Source: an uncultured Ruminococcus sp.
GTDB lineage: Bacteria > Bacillota > Clostridia > Oscillospirales > Acutalibacteraceae
DNA length: 24,797 nt
Reading direction: 5' to 3'
NCBI GenBank assembly: GCA_902783815.1
Contig: CACZSM010000020.1
Span: 1-24,797, forward strand
Below the pieces are notes generated by a model. It worked only from the letters and a program-made list of their open reading frames with translations, was not told the DNA's origin and searched no databases. This document shows positions 8,288-14,973 of the stretch, piece by piece; within the stretch, counting starts at the first letter, position 1; each line of letters begins with the position of its first letter. A program made the translations under genes and the position numbers.

Positions 8288-9691
8288 ATGAAAAAGTACA
8301 TAAACATTATTTATATTGCTATCTTCCTCATAATTTGCTGTCTGCCGGCAGCTCTGCTGCCATTTTTCCGCTCGGAGAATCCTGTAGGCAAGGAGCCTGC
8401 GGCTGAAATGCCGTCTATTGTGAATGAAAATGGATTGAATGGTAATTTTTCGGATGAATGTAACCTGTGGTTCACTCAGATGATGCCTTTCAGGGCGGAT
8501 ATTATAACCCTTAAAAATAAAACCGACAGCGGCATACTCGGCAAAAGATCCAACAGTGTTATCGTCGGCAAAGACGGCTGGCTTTTTACAGAGGAGGAAA
8601 TAGGAGATTTTATCGGTGAAACTCTTTCTGACAGACAAATACATAATATCGCTGAAACATTGCTGATACTGCAGCGCTGCGCGGAAAAAAACGGCGCGGA
8701 TTTCATCTTTACCGCAGCGCCGAATAAAAGTACCATATATCCCGAATATATGCCGGCTGGTTTTATACAGGGCAGTACAAGCAACCTCTTACTGCTTGAA
8801 AAGGAACTTGAAAGAATAGGCGTAAATTACGCAGACCTGAGATCAATGCTTATGAAACATAAGTCTGACGGCGAGGAACTGTATTTGAAATACGATACAC
8901 ACTGGAACGGTATCGGTGCGCTCTACGGCTATGACCTACTTTTATCAACACTCCAAAAGGAGCATAAAAGCTATAGCGGAACAAACTATGAGGTGCGCCG
9001 TGATTTTAAGGGCGACCTCGGAAAAATGCTGTATCCGGCAGATCCGCCGCTGTGTGACCAGTATTATTTTGATATGAGCTTCGACAGCTACAGATTTATA
9101 AAACCAAGAAAATCATTGACTAATGACGAAATAATGCAGAACCTCATGGGCGATAGTGAATCTATGGATACTCAGATACAAACAGTCAATAATTCTGCGC
9201 AGGATTGCGTCTATGTTTCAAGAGATTCGTTTTTCAGGGCGCTTCTGCCCTACTTTGTGGATAACTATAAAAAAACTGAAATAACAAGATTCCGCAGTCT
9301 TGATATTGACAAAGAGGGCTATGATGATATAATATATGAGATAGTCGAACGAAAATTGTCGGATGTTGTCAGTGTCAGACCAGATATCAGCGCTCCGGAA
9401 GTAACCTCCGTAAGCGGTACGAGAGTAAACAATGACGGCAGCAGTATCATCAGAACTGAACGATCCGGCAATGATCTGCTTGTGTATGGTATTCTTGATG
9501 AGGATATTGTCAGCGCAAACAGCAGTATTTATATTACAGTAAAAGATGAGATCAGCGAACGCAGATTTCAGGCGTTTCCGATAACGGAAAAAGGAAAGCC
9601 CGGAATAAATGAGAAATCTGAATATGGCTTTTCCGCTAAAATCAGCGGTGTAAGCTCTGACGATCCTGATATTGCGGTCATAGTTTCATAA
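8288..9691 (+). CDS. DHHW/AlgX-AlgJ-like (SGNH-type) extracellular acyl-transfer protein
   Basis: 467 residues with an N-terminal membrane anchor or uncleaved signal (about 5-27) and an extracellular domain. Family marks are VGKDGWLF near 93-100, APNKSTIYPEYMP near 144-156, the catalytic-type KYDTHWN with Asp203 and His205, and a DSF at 313-315 whose Ser314 would be the nucleophile of the Ser-His-Asp set. AlgJ/AlgX and related proteins complete the acyl transfer begun by an MBOAT protein, or remove it. GAGGAGGG precedes the ATG at 8288. Compared with AlgJ, it has about 100 extra C-terminal residues (about 365-467) that look like a small beta domain. The target polymer is not identified; a wall or secreted polysaccharide is inferred. 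Confidence 0.88.
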   Translation: MKKYINIIYIAIFLIICCLPAALLPFFRSENPVGKEPAAEMPSIVNENGLNGNFSDECNLWFTQMMPFRADIITLKNKTDSGILGKRSNSVIVGKDGWLFTEEEIGDFIGETLSDRQIHNIAETLLILQRCAEKNGADFIFTAAPNKSTIYPEYMPAGFIQGSTSNLLLLEKELERIGVNYADLRSMLMKHKSDGEELYLKYDTHWNGIGALYGYDLLLSTLQKEHKSYSGTNYEVRRDFKGDLGKMLYPADPPLCDQYYFDMSFDSYRFIKPRKSLTNDEIMQNLMGDSESMDTQIQTVNNSAQDCVYVSRDSFFRALLPYFVDNYKKTEITRFRSLDIDKEGYDDIIYEIVERKLSDVVSVRPDISAPEVTSVSGTRVNNDGSSIIRTERSGNDLLVYGILDEDIVSANSSIYITVKDEISERRFQAFPITEKGKPGINEKSEYGFSAKISGVSSDDPDIAVIVS

Positions 9692-9711
9692 TTTTGAAAG
9701 GAAGTATATCT

Positions 9712-10560
9712 ATGAAAAGGAAATTAACTCTCTTGCTTACAGGCGCAATAGCTGCGGCTATGCTTGCCGGATGCGGAGGCTCTCCGGCAGAGGAAAGCAG
9801 CACAAGATCCGGAACTGTATCTATTGGCGAATCATCAGTCCAGAGTCAGTCTGAAAGCAAAACTGAAAGTAAGACCGAAAGCAAAACCGAAAGTAAGACG
9901 GAAAGTAAAACTGAAAGCAAGACGGAAAGTAAAACCGAAAGTAAGACAGAAAGTAAGACTGAAAGCAAGACTGAAAGCAAAACCGAAAGCAAAACAGAAA
10001 GTAAAACAGAAAGTAAAACAGAAAGCACTCAGGAAAGCAAGCCTGAACCGGAACAGGAGGACTACGAGGAAGAAAGCTCTGAGGAGATCAGTGAAGAGCC
10101 AGTATCAGAGGTTTCTGAGGAAGAATCAATAGATAATACACCGTCAGGCGGATTCGGCGCTTCTGATATGGTATTCGTTTACAATGGCACAAGCGTTAAA
10201 CCCACAGACAGCGCTGATGTGCTTTCAGCACTGGGTACCCCTGACAGAGTAGATAATGCGCCAAGCTGTATAGGCGCCGGCGAGGATAAAATATACCACT
10301 ACGGCGATGTGTCAATAGAAACTTACCCCGATCCGGCTGGAGAAAACGTGCTGAATATCACTTTGACCGGAAACGGCTCCGCAACTTCAAAGGGAATAAA
10401 AACAGGTATGACAGCTGAGGATATCTCCTCTGCCTACGGCAGCCCGGATGAAAGCGATGACTACTTTATAAGCTATTCCGCAGGAAATAAAATGCACATG
10501 GATTTCCTTATGGAAAGTGGAGTTATCATCGAGATATCCTATGTATTTGATGTATCATAA
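9712..10560 (+). CDS. Lipoprotein with 14 KTES repeats and SmpA-like C-terminal domain
   Basis: 282 residues. A lipoprotein signal ends in the lipobox LAGC with Cys21 as the lipidated residue. After a Ser-rich stretch, residues about 50-105 are 14 perfect KTES tetrapeptides. A strongly acidic segment (about 106-145) follows, then a globular domain. That domain contains two similar blocks, ALGTPDRVDNAP and GMTAEDISSAYGSPDE, resembling the GMT..V...LG.P motif of SmpA/BLIP-like folds. The repeat and acidic segments are probably an extended stalk that carries the folded domain away from the membrane. An upstream TTG at 9694 is in frame but precedes the GAAAGGA site; the ATG at 9712 is correct. 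It is last in the surface operon and is followed by a strong terminator. The function is unknown. Confidence 0.85.
   Translation: MKRKLTLLLTGAIAAAMLAGCGGSPAEESSTRSGTVSIGESSVQSQSESKTESKTESKTESKTESKTESKTESKTESKTESKTESKTESKTESKTESKTESKTESTQESKPEPEQEDYEEESSEEISEEPVSEVSEEESIDNTPSGGFGASDMVFVYNGTSVKPTDSADVLSALGTPDRVDNAPSCIGAGEDKIYHYGDVSIETYPDPAGENVLNITLTGNGSATSKGIKTGMTAEDISSAYGSPDESDDYFISYSAGNKMHMDFLMESGVIIEISYVFDVS
9859..10026 (+). repeat. 14 tandem 12-bp repeats coding for KTES
   Basis: Fourteen in-frame 12-bp units of the form AARACNGAAAGY, 168 bases in total. All differences between units are synonymous (AAA/AAG, ACN, AGT/AGC). The adjacent GAAAGC and CAGGAAAGC sequences are partial units. The array contains almost no stops in other frames, so apparent overlapping frames here are shadows. 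Confidence 0.97.
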
Positions 10561-10613
10561 ATTATAACTTTAAAAGTCCGCAATGGATGTTTTCATAGTT
10601 TCTTTACTACTCT

Positions 10614-10647
10614 GGGCGTTCCTCAAGGAGCGCCCAAAAATTTTTTT
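10614..10647 (+). terminator. Rho-independent terminator of the surface operon
   Basis: A 9-bp GC-rich stem (10614-10622 with 10627-10635, one G-U pair) and a TCAA loop are followed by AAAAA and seven T residues. Confidence 0.92.
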
Positions 10648-10749
10648 ATTTCATGTGTAATATTTCTGCCTGCCCGATTGTTTAGTATATGAAAGATCTT
10701 TTGAGAGCAAAAAAAAATTAAGGCGCTGAAAACAAAGGAGGCTTTAACC

Positions 10750-11223
10750 ATGGATTCCACAGCATACCATAGTGTCGTTGACAGGTATCTGAACGATATC
10801 TACCGTACAGTCCTGAGTTGCTGCGGCAATAAGGAAAATGCGGAGGACGCTGTACAAACGGCTTTTCTGAAGCTGCTCAACCTTAAAAATGCAGAATTCA
10901 AGGACGATGAACATATAAAAAGATGGCTTATAAAGGTTGCTCTGAATGAGTGCAGGAATATGTGGAGCTCGTTCTGGCATAGAAACAAGGTTTCGTTCGA
11001 TGACCTCGATACAGACCCTTCATACAGGGATGAAACTCATGAGGAACTAAAAGAGGCACTCGATAAGCTCCCATTGAATTACAGAGAGGTCGTTCATCTG
11101 TATTACTACGAAGGATATGATGTCAGGGAAATATCAACAATACTCGGTATATCGGAATCTAATGTGCAGGTAAGACTGAAACGAGCAAGAGATAAGCTCA
11201 GGGACTTTCTTGGGGAGGAATAA
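10750..11223 (+). CDS. ECF-family RNA polymerase sigma factor
   Basis: 157 residues, a typical size for an ECF sigma factor. Region 2 spans about 5-72 (NDIYRTVLSCCGNKENAEDAVQ written in part here as ENAEDAVQTAFLKLL, then WLIKVALNECRNMW for -10 recognition). Region 4 spans about 98-152 with the helix-turn-helix REISTILGISESNVQVRLKR. A strong GGAGG site lies 8 bases before the ATG. The gene for a membrane-anchored protein begins 2 bases after its stop, the usual arrangement for a sigma/anti-sigma pair. I found no convincing housekeeping promoter immediately upstream, which would fit self-activated transcription. The stimulus is not evident. Confidence 0.93.
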   Translation: MDSTAYHSVVDRYLNDIYRTVLSCCGNKENAEDAVQTAFLKLLNLKNAEFKDDEHIKRWLIKVALNECRNMWSSFWHRNKVSFDDLDTDPSYRDETHEELKEALDKLPLNYREVVHLYYYEGYDVREISTILGISESNVQVRLKRARDKLRDFLGEE

Positions 11224-11225
11224 TT

Positions 11226-11936
11226 ATGGATAAGCAGGAAAAGAGATTCAGCGAACTTTATGCAGACATTTACGGAAATACACACGCAGACGAAATTTTT
11301 AAAGAGAGGGTAAGAACTATGACAGAAAGAAAATTCAAGAAATCAAAAACAGTAGTAAAGGTAATATGTGCGCTTGCAGCAGCAGTCGTACTGGTAATGG
11401 CAGTAGGATTAGTAGTTTCCGCATCAAGGGGAGAGTACATCAATATCATGGTAAACGGCGAACAGAAAAAAGCAAGATACGGTGACTTCGGTAATAATAC
11501 CCGTCTTATACAGTACACCGAGGGCGATACAAACTATGATACTTACATCCACGGCGATTTTGATAAGGATAATGATACACTTTACCTCGTCGAAACTGAC
11601 GGCTTCTACACTATCTCAACAGATCCTGATCAGAAAGCAAATCTCTACACCGATATTGACAAATCAAAGTTTGCAGCATTTGAAGAAAAAGACGGCAATA
11701 AATACCTCCTTATAACTGATGATTCCGGCACAGATACAAGACTTTTTAATGCCGATGCAGCAGACGGCAATGCAGATGGTATTATAATTATAGACGGTCA
11801 GGTTTCTGAAACATATGTTCTCCTTCCGAACGGAGCAGTTTCCGAGTCAATGAAGGTTCATGTTGACGCTCTTACAAGGATCACAGACAGCAGCTTCTGG
11901 GATAACTTCTGGGGCAACTTCGGCGAGTGGAAGTAA
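11226..11936 (+). CDS. Putative anti-sigma factor, single-pass membrane protein
   Basis: 236 residues. A short cytoplasmic N-terminus (about 1-42, rich in charged residues, FKERVRTMTERKFKKSK) is followed by one membrane segment at about 43-66. An extracellular domain of about 170 residues is rich in D, T, G and Y. No zinc-binding HxxxCxxC anti-sigma motif is present, so the assignment rests on the 2-base spacing behind an ECF sigma gene and on the topology. The external domain could sense envelope conditions; I recognise no known fold in it. The stop codon lies only 2 bases from the convergent spmB stop, so there is no room for a separate terminator between them. Confidence 0.8.
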   Translation: MDKQEKRFSELYADIYGNTHADEIFKERVRTMTERKFKKSKTVVKVICALAAAVVLVMAVGLVVSASRGEYINIMVNGEQKKARYGDFGNNTRLIQYTEGDTNYDTYIHGDFDKDNDTLYLVETDGFYTISTDPDQKANLYTDIDKSKFAAFEEKDGNKYLLITDDSGTDTRLFNADAADGNADGIIIIDGQVSETYVLLPNGAVSESMKVHVDALTRITDSSFWDNFWGNFGEWK

Positions 11937-11938
11937 GA

Positions 11939-12457
11939 TCAATAGATCATCCTGACTGTAAGGATCGAAAAAAACATACTGAAAAGATCAGCGGCAAGTG
12001 CACACGGCAGTGTACAGCCGCTTTTCTTTATGCCTGCATAGCCGTAATATACGGCTATTGCATAGAATGTAGTATCCGTAGATCCAGCCATAACAGATGC
12101 CGTCATGCCAATAAAGCTGTCTGCGCCGTACTTTTCCAGTATGGATGAAAGCACTGCAAGCGAACCACTGCCCGATACAGGGCGTACAAGCGCAAGCGGG
12201 AGCAGCTCTGCCGGAAAGCCAATGGCACTGAATACCGGCGAAAGCGCTTTTGCGGCTATATCAAAAAATCCTGATGCCGTCAACATTCCTACAGCAACAA
12301 TAAGTCCTACAAGCGAGGGCGCAATACTGAACATTGCTGTAATACCCTCCTTTGCGCCGCTGCAAAATGCGCCGAAAATATCTGTTTTCCTGACTATGGC
12401 GCAGATCAGGATAATAATAAGAATGAAAGGAACAGCATATATACCAATGATATCCAT
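11939..12457 (-). CDS. spmB: Spore maturation protein B
   Basis: 172 residues with several membrane segments and the nucleoside-recognition (Gate) domain. Diagnostic regions are APSLVGLIVAVGMLTASG, LVRPVSGSGSLAVL and a conserved GSTDTTFYAIAVYYG. In Bacillus, SpmA and SpmB act in spore core dehydration and heat resistance. The length matches the family (about 175). A GGGGGT site precedes the ATG, and spmA ends 3 bases upstream, so the two are translationally linked. Their presence implies the organism has, or recently had, endospore formation, though Spm proteins also occur in some poor spore formers. Confidence 0.93.
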   Translation of the reverse strand: MDIIGIYAVPFILIIILICAIVRKTDIFGAFCSGAKEGITAMFSIAPSLVGLIVAVGMLTASGFFDIAAKALSPVFSAIGFPAELLPLALVRPVSGSGSLAVLSSILEKYGADSFIGMTASVMAGSTDTTFYAIAVYYGYAGIKKSGCTLPCALAADLFSMFFSILTVRMIY

Positions 12458-12460
12458 AAA

Positions 12461-13036
12461 CTACCCCCTTTTGCAAAGGGTCTTTGTAAGCAATACGCCC
12501 ACCGCTACTGCTGCTGATGACGATATCCAGATATAGGGTATTATAGAGTACGGAGAAATACTCCCGGCGGACTGCCTCAGCGCTGCGACTGTCGCTGGAA
12601 TAAGCTGTAATGACGCAGTATTCAGAACTACAAATAATACCATATCCGGCGTAGGTCTGTCACGCAGCGGATTCGACTTCTGCATTTCGCTTATTGCTTT
12701 TAGTCCAAAAGGTGTCGCCGCATTTCCTAACCCAAGTATATTCGCCGTTATATTCGCACATACTGTCTGCATCGCTTCACTTCCGGGCTTTAATCCCGGC
12801 ATCAGCTTCCTCAGTATGGGTGATAATACACTTGATAATCCTTTGGCTGCTCCGCTTTCCTGTGCTATTTTCATTATGCCTGTCCAAAGACATATTGAAC
12901 CTGTCATTGTAACTATTATCTGTATTGCCTTTACCGCGCTGTCAGTAACAGCAGCTGTGACTTCGGCTGTCCTTCCGGTAAAAATTGAACACATTATACT
13001 CATTATTATCATCCCGGTCCAGATATATCCAAGCAT
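12461..13036 (-). CDS. spmA: Spore maturation protein A
   Basis: 191 residues, membrane protein with the Gate domain. Recognisable stretches are YIWTGMIIMSIMCSIFTGR at the N-terminus, LGLGNAATPFGLKAISEMQ, and DMVLFVVLNTASLQLIPATV. The longer frame back to 13069 is rejected because GGAGG lies 7 bases before the ATG at 13036. It forms a two-gene unit with spmB. No confident sporulation-sigma promoter could be read upstream: a GTATA/CATGATA arrangement near 13040-13070 is suggestive of sigma-G but too degenerate to list. Confidence 0.93.
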   Translation of the reverse strand: MLGYIWTGMIIMSIMCSIFTGRTAEVTAAVTDSAVKAIQIIVTMTGSICLWTGIMKIAQESGAAKGLSSVLSPILRKLMPGLKPGSEAMQTVCANITANILGLGNAATPFGLKAISEMQKSNPLRDRPTPDMVLFVVLNTASLQLIPATVAALRQSAGSISPYSIIPYIWISSSAAVAVGVLLTKTLCKRG

Positions 13037-13407
13037 CACTATGCCTCCATTACGGTGAATATCATGCACAACTATTTACGGATATACCGTATTTACACAG
13101 TTGATTTATGTACAAAAATGCTGTCATTCAAAATGCAAAAGTGAAAAAATGAAAGGTAGAAAAAAGTCACTATTATACAAATCCCAAAATTTGCTAAAAT
13201 ATCCAATTGTCGTATTTTTTGCGACAAATATCGACATTTCCGGAATGTACAAAATAACCAAAGATGGGAAAGTAATATTATAATAATATAAGAAAATACA
13301 AAATCCATGAATATTTTATTGAAAAACTATTGACAAAAACAGGTTGAAATAGTAATATGTTGTTAATAGATTATTTCTGTTAATATTACAAAAAGGAGGT
13401 AACAGCA
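13037..13407. other. Divergent intergenic region between spmA and the AbrB-type regulator
   Basis: About 370 AT-rich bases. It holds the AbrB-gene promoter (13330-13358), a palindrome TACGG-ATATA-CCGTA at 13077-13091, and a cluster of three TGTCG-type motifs at 13206-13237, two of them forming the inverted repeat TTGTCG...CGACAA. Confidence 0.6.
13330..13358 (+). promoter_or_regulatory. Sigma-A promoter of the AbrB-type gene
   Basis: Consensus TTGACA at 13330-13335, a 17-base spacer and TAATAT at 13353-13358. The ATG is about 50 bases downstream of the -10. Confidence 0.82.
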
Positions 13408-13659
13408 ATGAGAGCAATCGGATGTGTAAGACAAATTGACAAGCTGGGCAGATTGGTTCTTCCTTCTGACATCAGAAAGTCCCTGAATATCGTCAGTGGG
13501 TTAGACTCTGTGGAGTTCTTTGTTGACGGTGATTCAGTGGTGATCAAAAAATATCGTCCTGCGTGTATTTTCTGCGGCTCAGGCGATGATATTGTCAACT
13601 ATAAGAATCAGACCGTTTGCCAGGCTTGCCTCAATGACCTTAAGGTGTCGGAGAAATAG
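13408..13659 (+). CDS. AbrB-family transition-state regulator with C-terminal zinc-ribbon
   Basis: 83 residues. The N-terminus (about 3-48) is a canonical AbrB swapped-hairpin DNA-binding domain: GCVRQIDKLGRLVLPSDIRK, then a hydrophobic VEFFVDGDSVVIKKY strand pair. The C-terminus carries CxxC pairs at Cys53/Cys56 and Cys71/Cys74, a likely small zinc-binding element that Bacillus AbrB lacks but many clostridial relatives have. AGGAGG precedes the ATG at ideal spacing. It is a single-gene unit ending in a bidirectional terminator. By family it would repress post-exponential genes during growth; the neighbouring spmAB and mecA-like genes fit that theme but do not prove the targets. Confidence 0.93.
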   Translation: MRAIGCVRQIDKLGRLVLPSDIRKSLNIVSGLDSVEFFVDGDSVVIKKYRPACIFCGSGDDIVNYKNQTVCQACLNDLKVSEK

Positions 13660-13752
13660 TTTATTTCCGGACAACGCAGCAACAATAAGGTATATTTGCG
13701 ATAATAACGGAACATTGCGTTTAAGCAGCGTTTGAGAAATAGTTTATTACAA

Positions 13753-13797
13753 AAAGGATAAGCGTTCTTTATGACCGCTTATCCTTTATTATTTTCA
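13753..13797. terminator. Bidirectional terminator between the AbrB-type and MecA-like genes
   Basis: A perfect 12-bp stem (13753-13764 with 13776-13787) and an 11-base loop. T-rich tracts lie on both sides: a run of T follows the stem on the minus strand, and TTTATTATTTT on the plus strand. It serves both convergent genes. Confidence 0.88.
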
Positions 13798-13828
13798 CTG
13801 TTCATTGTATATGCGTTTGTCCGGAGAT

Positions 13829-14344
13829 TTATGATCGGGCAATTATCCGTGTATGCTCAAGAACGGAAAAGGCGTATATATCACTGCGCCTGTATTCCGC
13901 GGAAAACTCCGATAGAATACGCATATAATTCCGTCCGGGCATGGCATGGGGTATTATGATACGGTATATGCCATTTTCTTCCGTCAGAATGTATGACGGC
14001 AACCGCGTACATTCAAGACATGAGATCAGGTCGTCTGCGGAATCAAAACGAAAGGTATAAAATCCGCTGCGGCTCTTGATACGGTAACGGCGACCGTTAC
14101 TGCGCTGCCGCACAGTTATCAGAAGCATACATCCGGCTGTGTATTTGAGTGCTTCAATGCGTATTTTCCTTCCGATCAGCTTTACCCCGGTCTTTTTCTC
14201 AGCAGAGCAAAGCAGCGTTCTGAAAAATTCCTTCCCCTCCGGAGTTCTCATATCCAGGGATTCAAAGCTCAGACTATGCTCCTGAAGCTCGCTGTCGCAG
14301 AGGGATACAAAAATTCTGGAAGTGTCAAGCTGTTCGATATTCAT
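13829..14344 (-). CDS. MecA-like adaptor protein
   Basis: 171 residues. The N-terminus MNIEQLDTSRIFVSL with a following SFESLDMRTPEGKEFFRTLL matches the N-terminal substrate-binding domain of MecA. The C-terminal half (FRFDSADDLISCLECT to SVLEHTRIIA) matches the ClpC-binding domain. The protein is shorter than Bacillus MecA (about 218) because the linker is reduced. MecA hands proteins to the ClpC-ClpP protease; in Bacillus the substrate is ComK, which Clostridia generally lack, so the substrate here is unknown. The ATG at 14344 is preferred over the longer frame because GGAGG lies at proper spacing. It has its own promoter and shares a bidirectional terminator with the AbrB-type gene. Confidence 0.82.
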   Translation of the reverse strand: MNIEQLDTSRIFVSLCDSELQEHSLSFESLDMRTPEGKEFFRTLLCSAEKKTGVKLIGRKIRIEALKYTAGCMLLITVRQRSNGRRYRIKSRSGFYTFRFDSADDLISCLECTRLPSYILTEENGIYRIIIPHAMPGRNYMRILSEFSAEYRRSDIYAFSVLEHTRIIARS

Positions 14345-14408
14345 AATGAATACCTCCGGGATACAGTAATTATGAGCATCCATTTTCACTGGATGTCCTC
14401 TATATTAC

Positions 14409-14437
14409 ATAATATTATTCCTCCCTCATTTTTGCAA
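14409..14437 (-). promoter_or_regulatory. Probable sigma-A promoter of the MecA-like gene
   Basis: On the minus strand, TTGCAA and TATTAT are separated by 17 bases. The start codon is about 65 bases downstream. Confidence 0.6.
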
Positions 14438-14466
14438 TAGCAACTTTTTACCAGCTTCTCAACTAT

Positions 14467-14501
14467 CAAAAAAAAATAAAGCGACTGTCCTTCAGCCGCT
14501 T
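14467..14501 (-). terminator. Terminator of the small XRE regulator gene
   Basis: A 9-bp stem (14493-14501 with 14479-14487, one G-U pair) with a 5-base loop. On the minus strand it is followed by TA and a run of nine T. Confidence 0.88.
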
Positions 14502-14513
14502 TCCATTCTGTAT

Positions 14514-14765
14514 TTACTTTTTCTCCCTGCCAAGCAGATAATCTACCGAAACCTCCAGTATGTCTGCCAATGCAACCAATTCAACATCCGTAACATATCT
14601 TATCTGTCCTTCCAACTTTGAAAGACCAGATGCATTCATATCCACACCTCTGACCTGTAACTGTGCAAGAAGCTCCTTCTGCTTCATTCCCTTCTTTTTC
14701 CGGGCTTCTTCTACTCTTGTACCAATCAGATTTCTGGACCCTAATGCCTGTTTTCGCAATCTCAT
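14514..14765 (-). CDS. XRE-family helix-turn-helix regulator
   Basis: 83 residues, essentially one Cro/C1-type helix-turn-helix domain (about 12-78). It has TRVEEARKKKGMKQKELLAQ as helices 1-2, ASGLSKLEGQIRYVTDVELV as the recognition helix and following segment, and VSVDYLLGREKK at the C-terminus, the standard end for single-domain regulators of this family. GAGAGGTG precedes the ATG at 14765. It is a monocistronic unit with its own extended -10 promoter and terminator. No toxin, phage or transposon gene is adjacent, so I assign no prophage or toxin-antitoxin role. Confidence 0.88.
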   Translation of the reverse strand: MRLRKQALGSRNLIGTRVEEARKKKGMKQKELLAQLQVRGVDMNASGLSKLEGQIRYVTDVELVALADILEVSVDYLLGREKK

Positions 14766-14786
14766 CGATTACACCTCTCATTTAAA

Positions 14787-14815
14787 ATTATACCACAATT
14801 ATTATAGAATATTGA
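14787..14815 (-). promoter_or_regulatory. Extended -10 promoter of the XRE regulator
   Basis: On the minus strand, TATAAT with TG one base before it ends 21 bases before the ATG. The -35 (TCAATA at 17 bases) is poor. The short leader would suit autoregulation. Confidence 0.5.
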
Positions 14816-14891
14816 CGAAAAAATAACAATAGACAATATGCAAAAAAAACATTGTTGAAACTTATATAAATCCTTTATAGTTATTGTATTT

Positions 14892-14925
14892 TTGTACTAA
14901 TTATTCTACAATAATTAGTGTACAA
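14892..14925. repeat. AT-rich inverted repeat with TTGTAC/GTACAA arms
   Basis: TTGTAC plus TAATTATT (14892-14905) mirrors AATAATTA, a GT bulge and GTACAA (14910-14925) around CTAC. Fourteen pairs are possible. Neither side has a T run as in a terminator, so an operator or DNA-structure role is as likely as a hairpin at the 3' end of the metallophosphoesterase mRNA. Confidence 0.75.
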
Positions 14926-14973
14926 TTTGCAAATCGAATATATTATCTTTTCACGAAAAATGAAAGGTATTAA

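Noticed and set aside
9764..10132. Overlapping Lys/Arg-rich and Leu/Ser-rich frames across the KTES array on both strands
   Set aside because: They exist only because a 12-bp repeat without stops is open in other frames. The KTES frame has a lipoprotein signal and a globular domain.
12105..12536. Plus-strand 143-codon frame opposite spmB
   Set aside because: Shadow of a well-supported spmB gene; no ribosome binding site or recognised domain.
13077..13091. TACGG-ATATA-CCGTA palindrome upstream of spmA as a sporulation promoter or operator
   Set aside because: Short, AT-rich centre and no match to sigma-E or sigma-G elements good enough to assign.
14395..14425. Minimal ATG-TAA frame after GGGAGG upstream of the MecA-like gene
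   Set aside because: It overlaps the predicted -10 of the mecA promoter, so it would not be transcribed from it; two-codon frames are common by chance.
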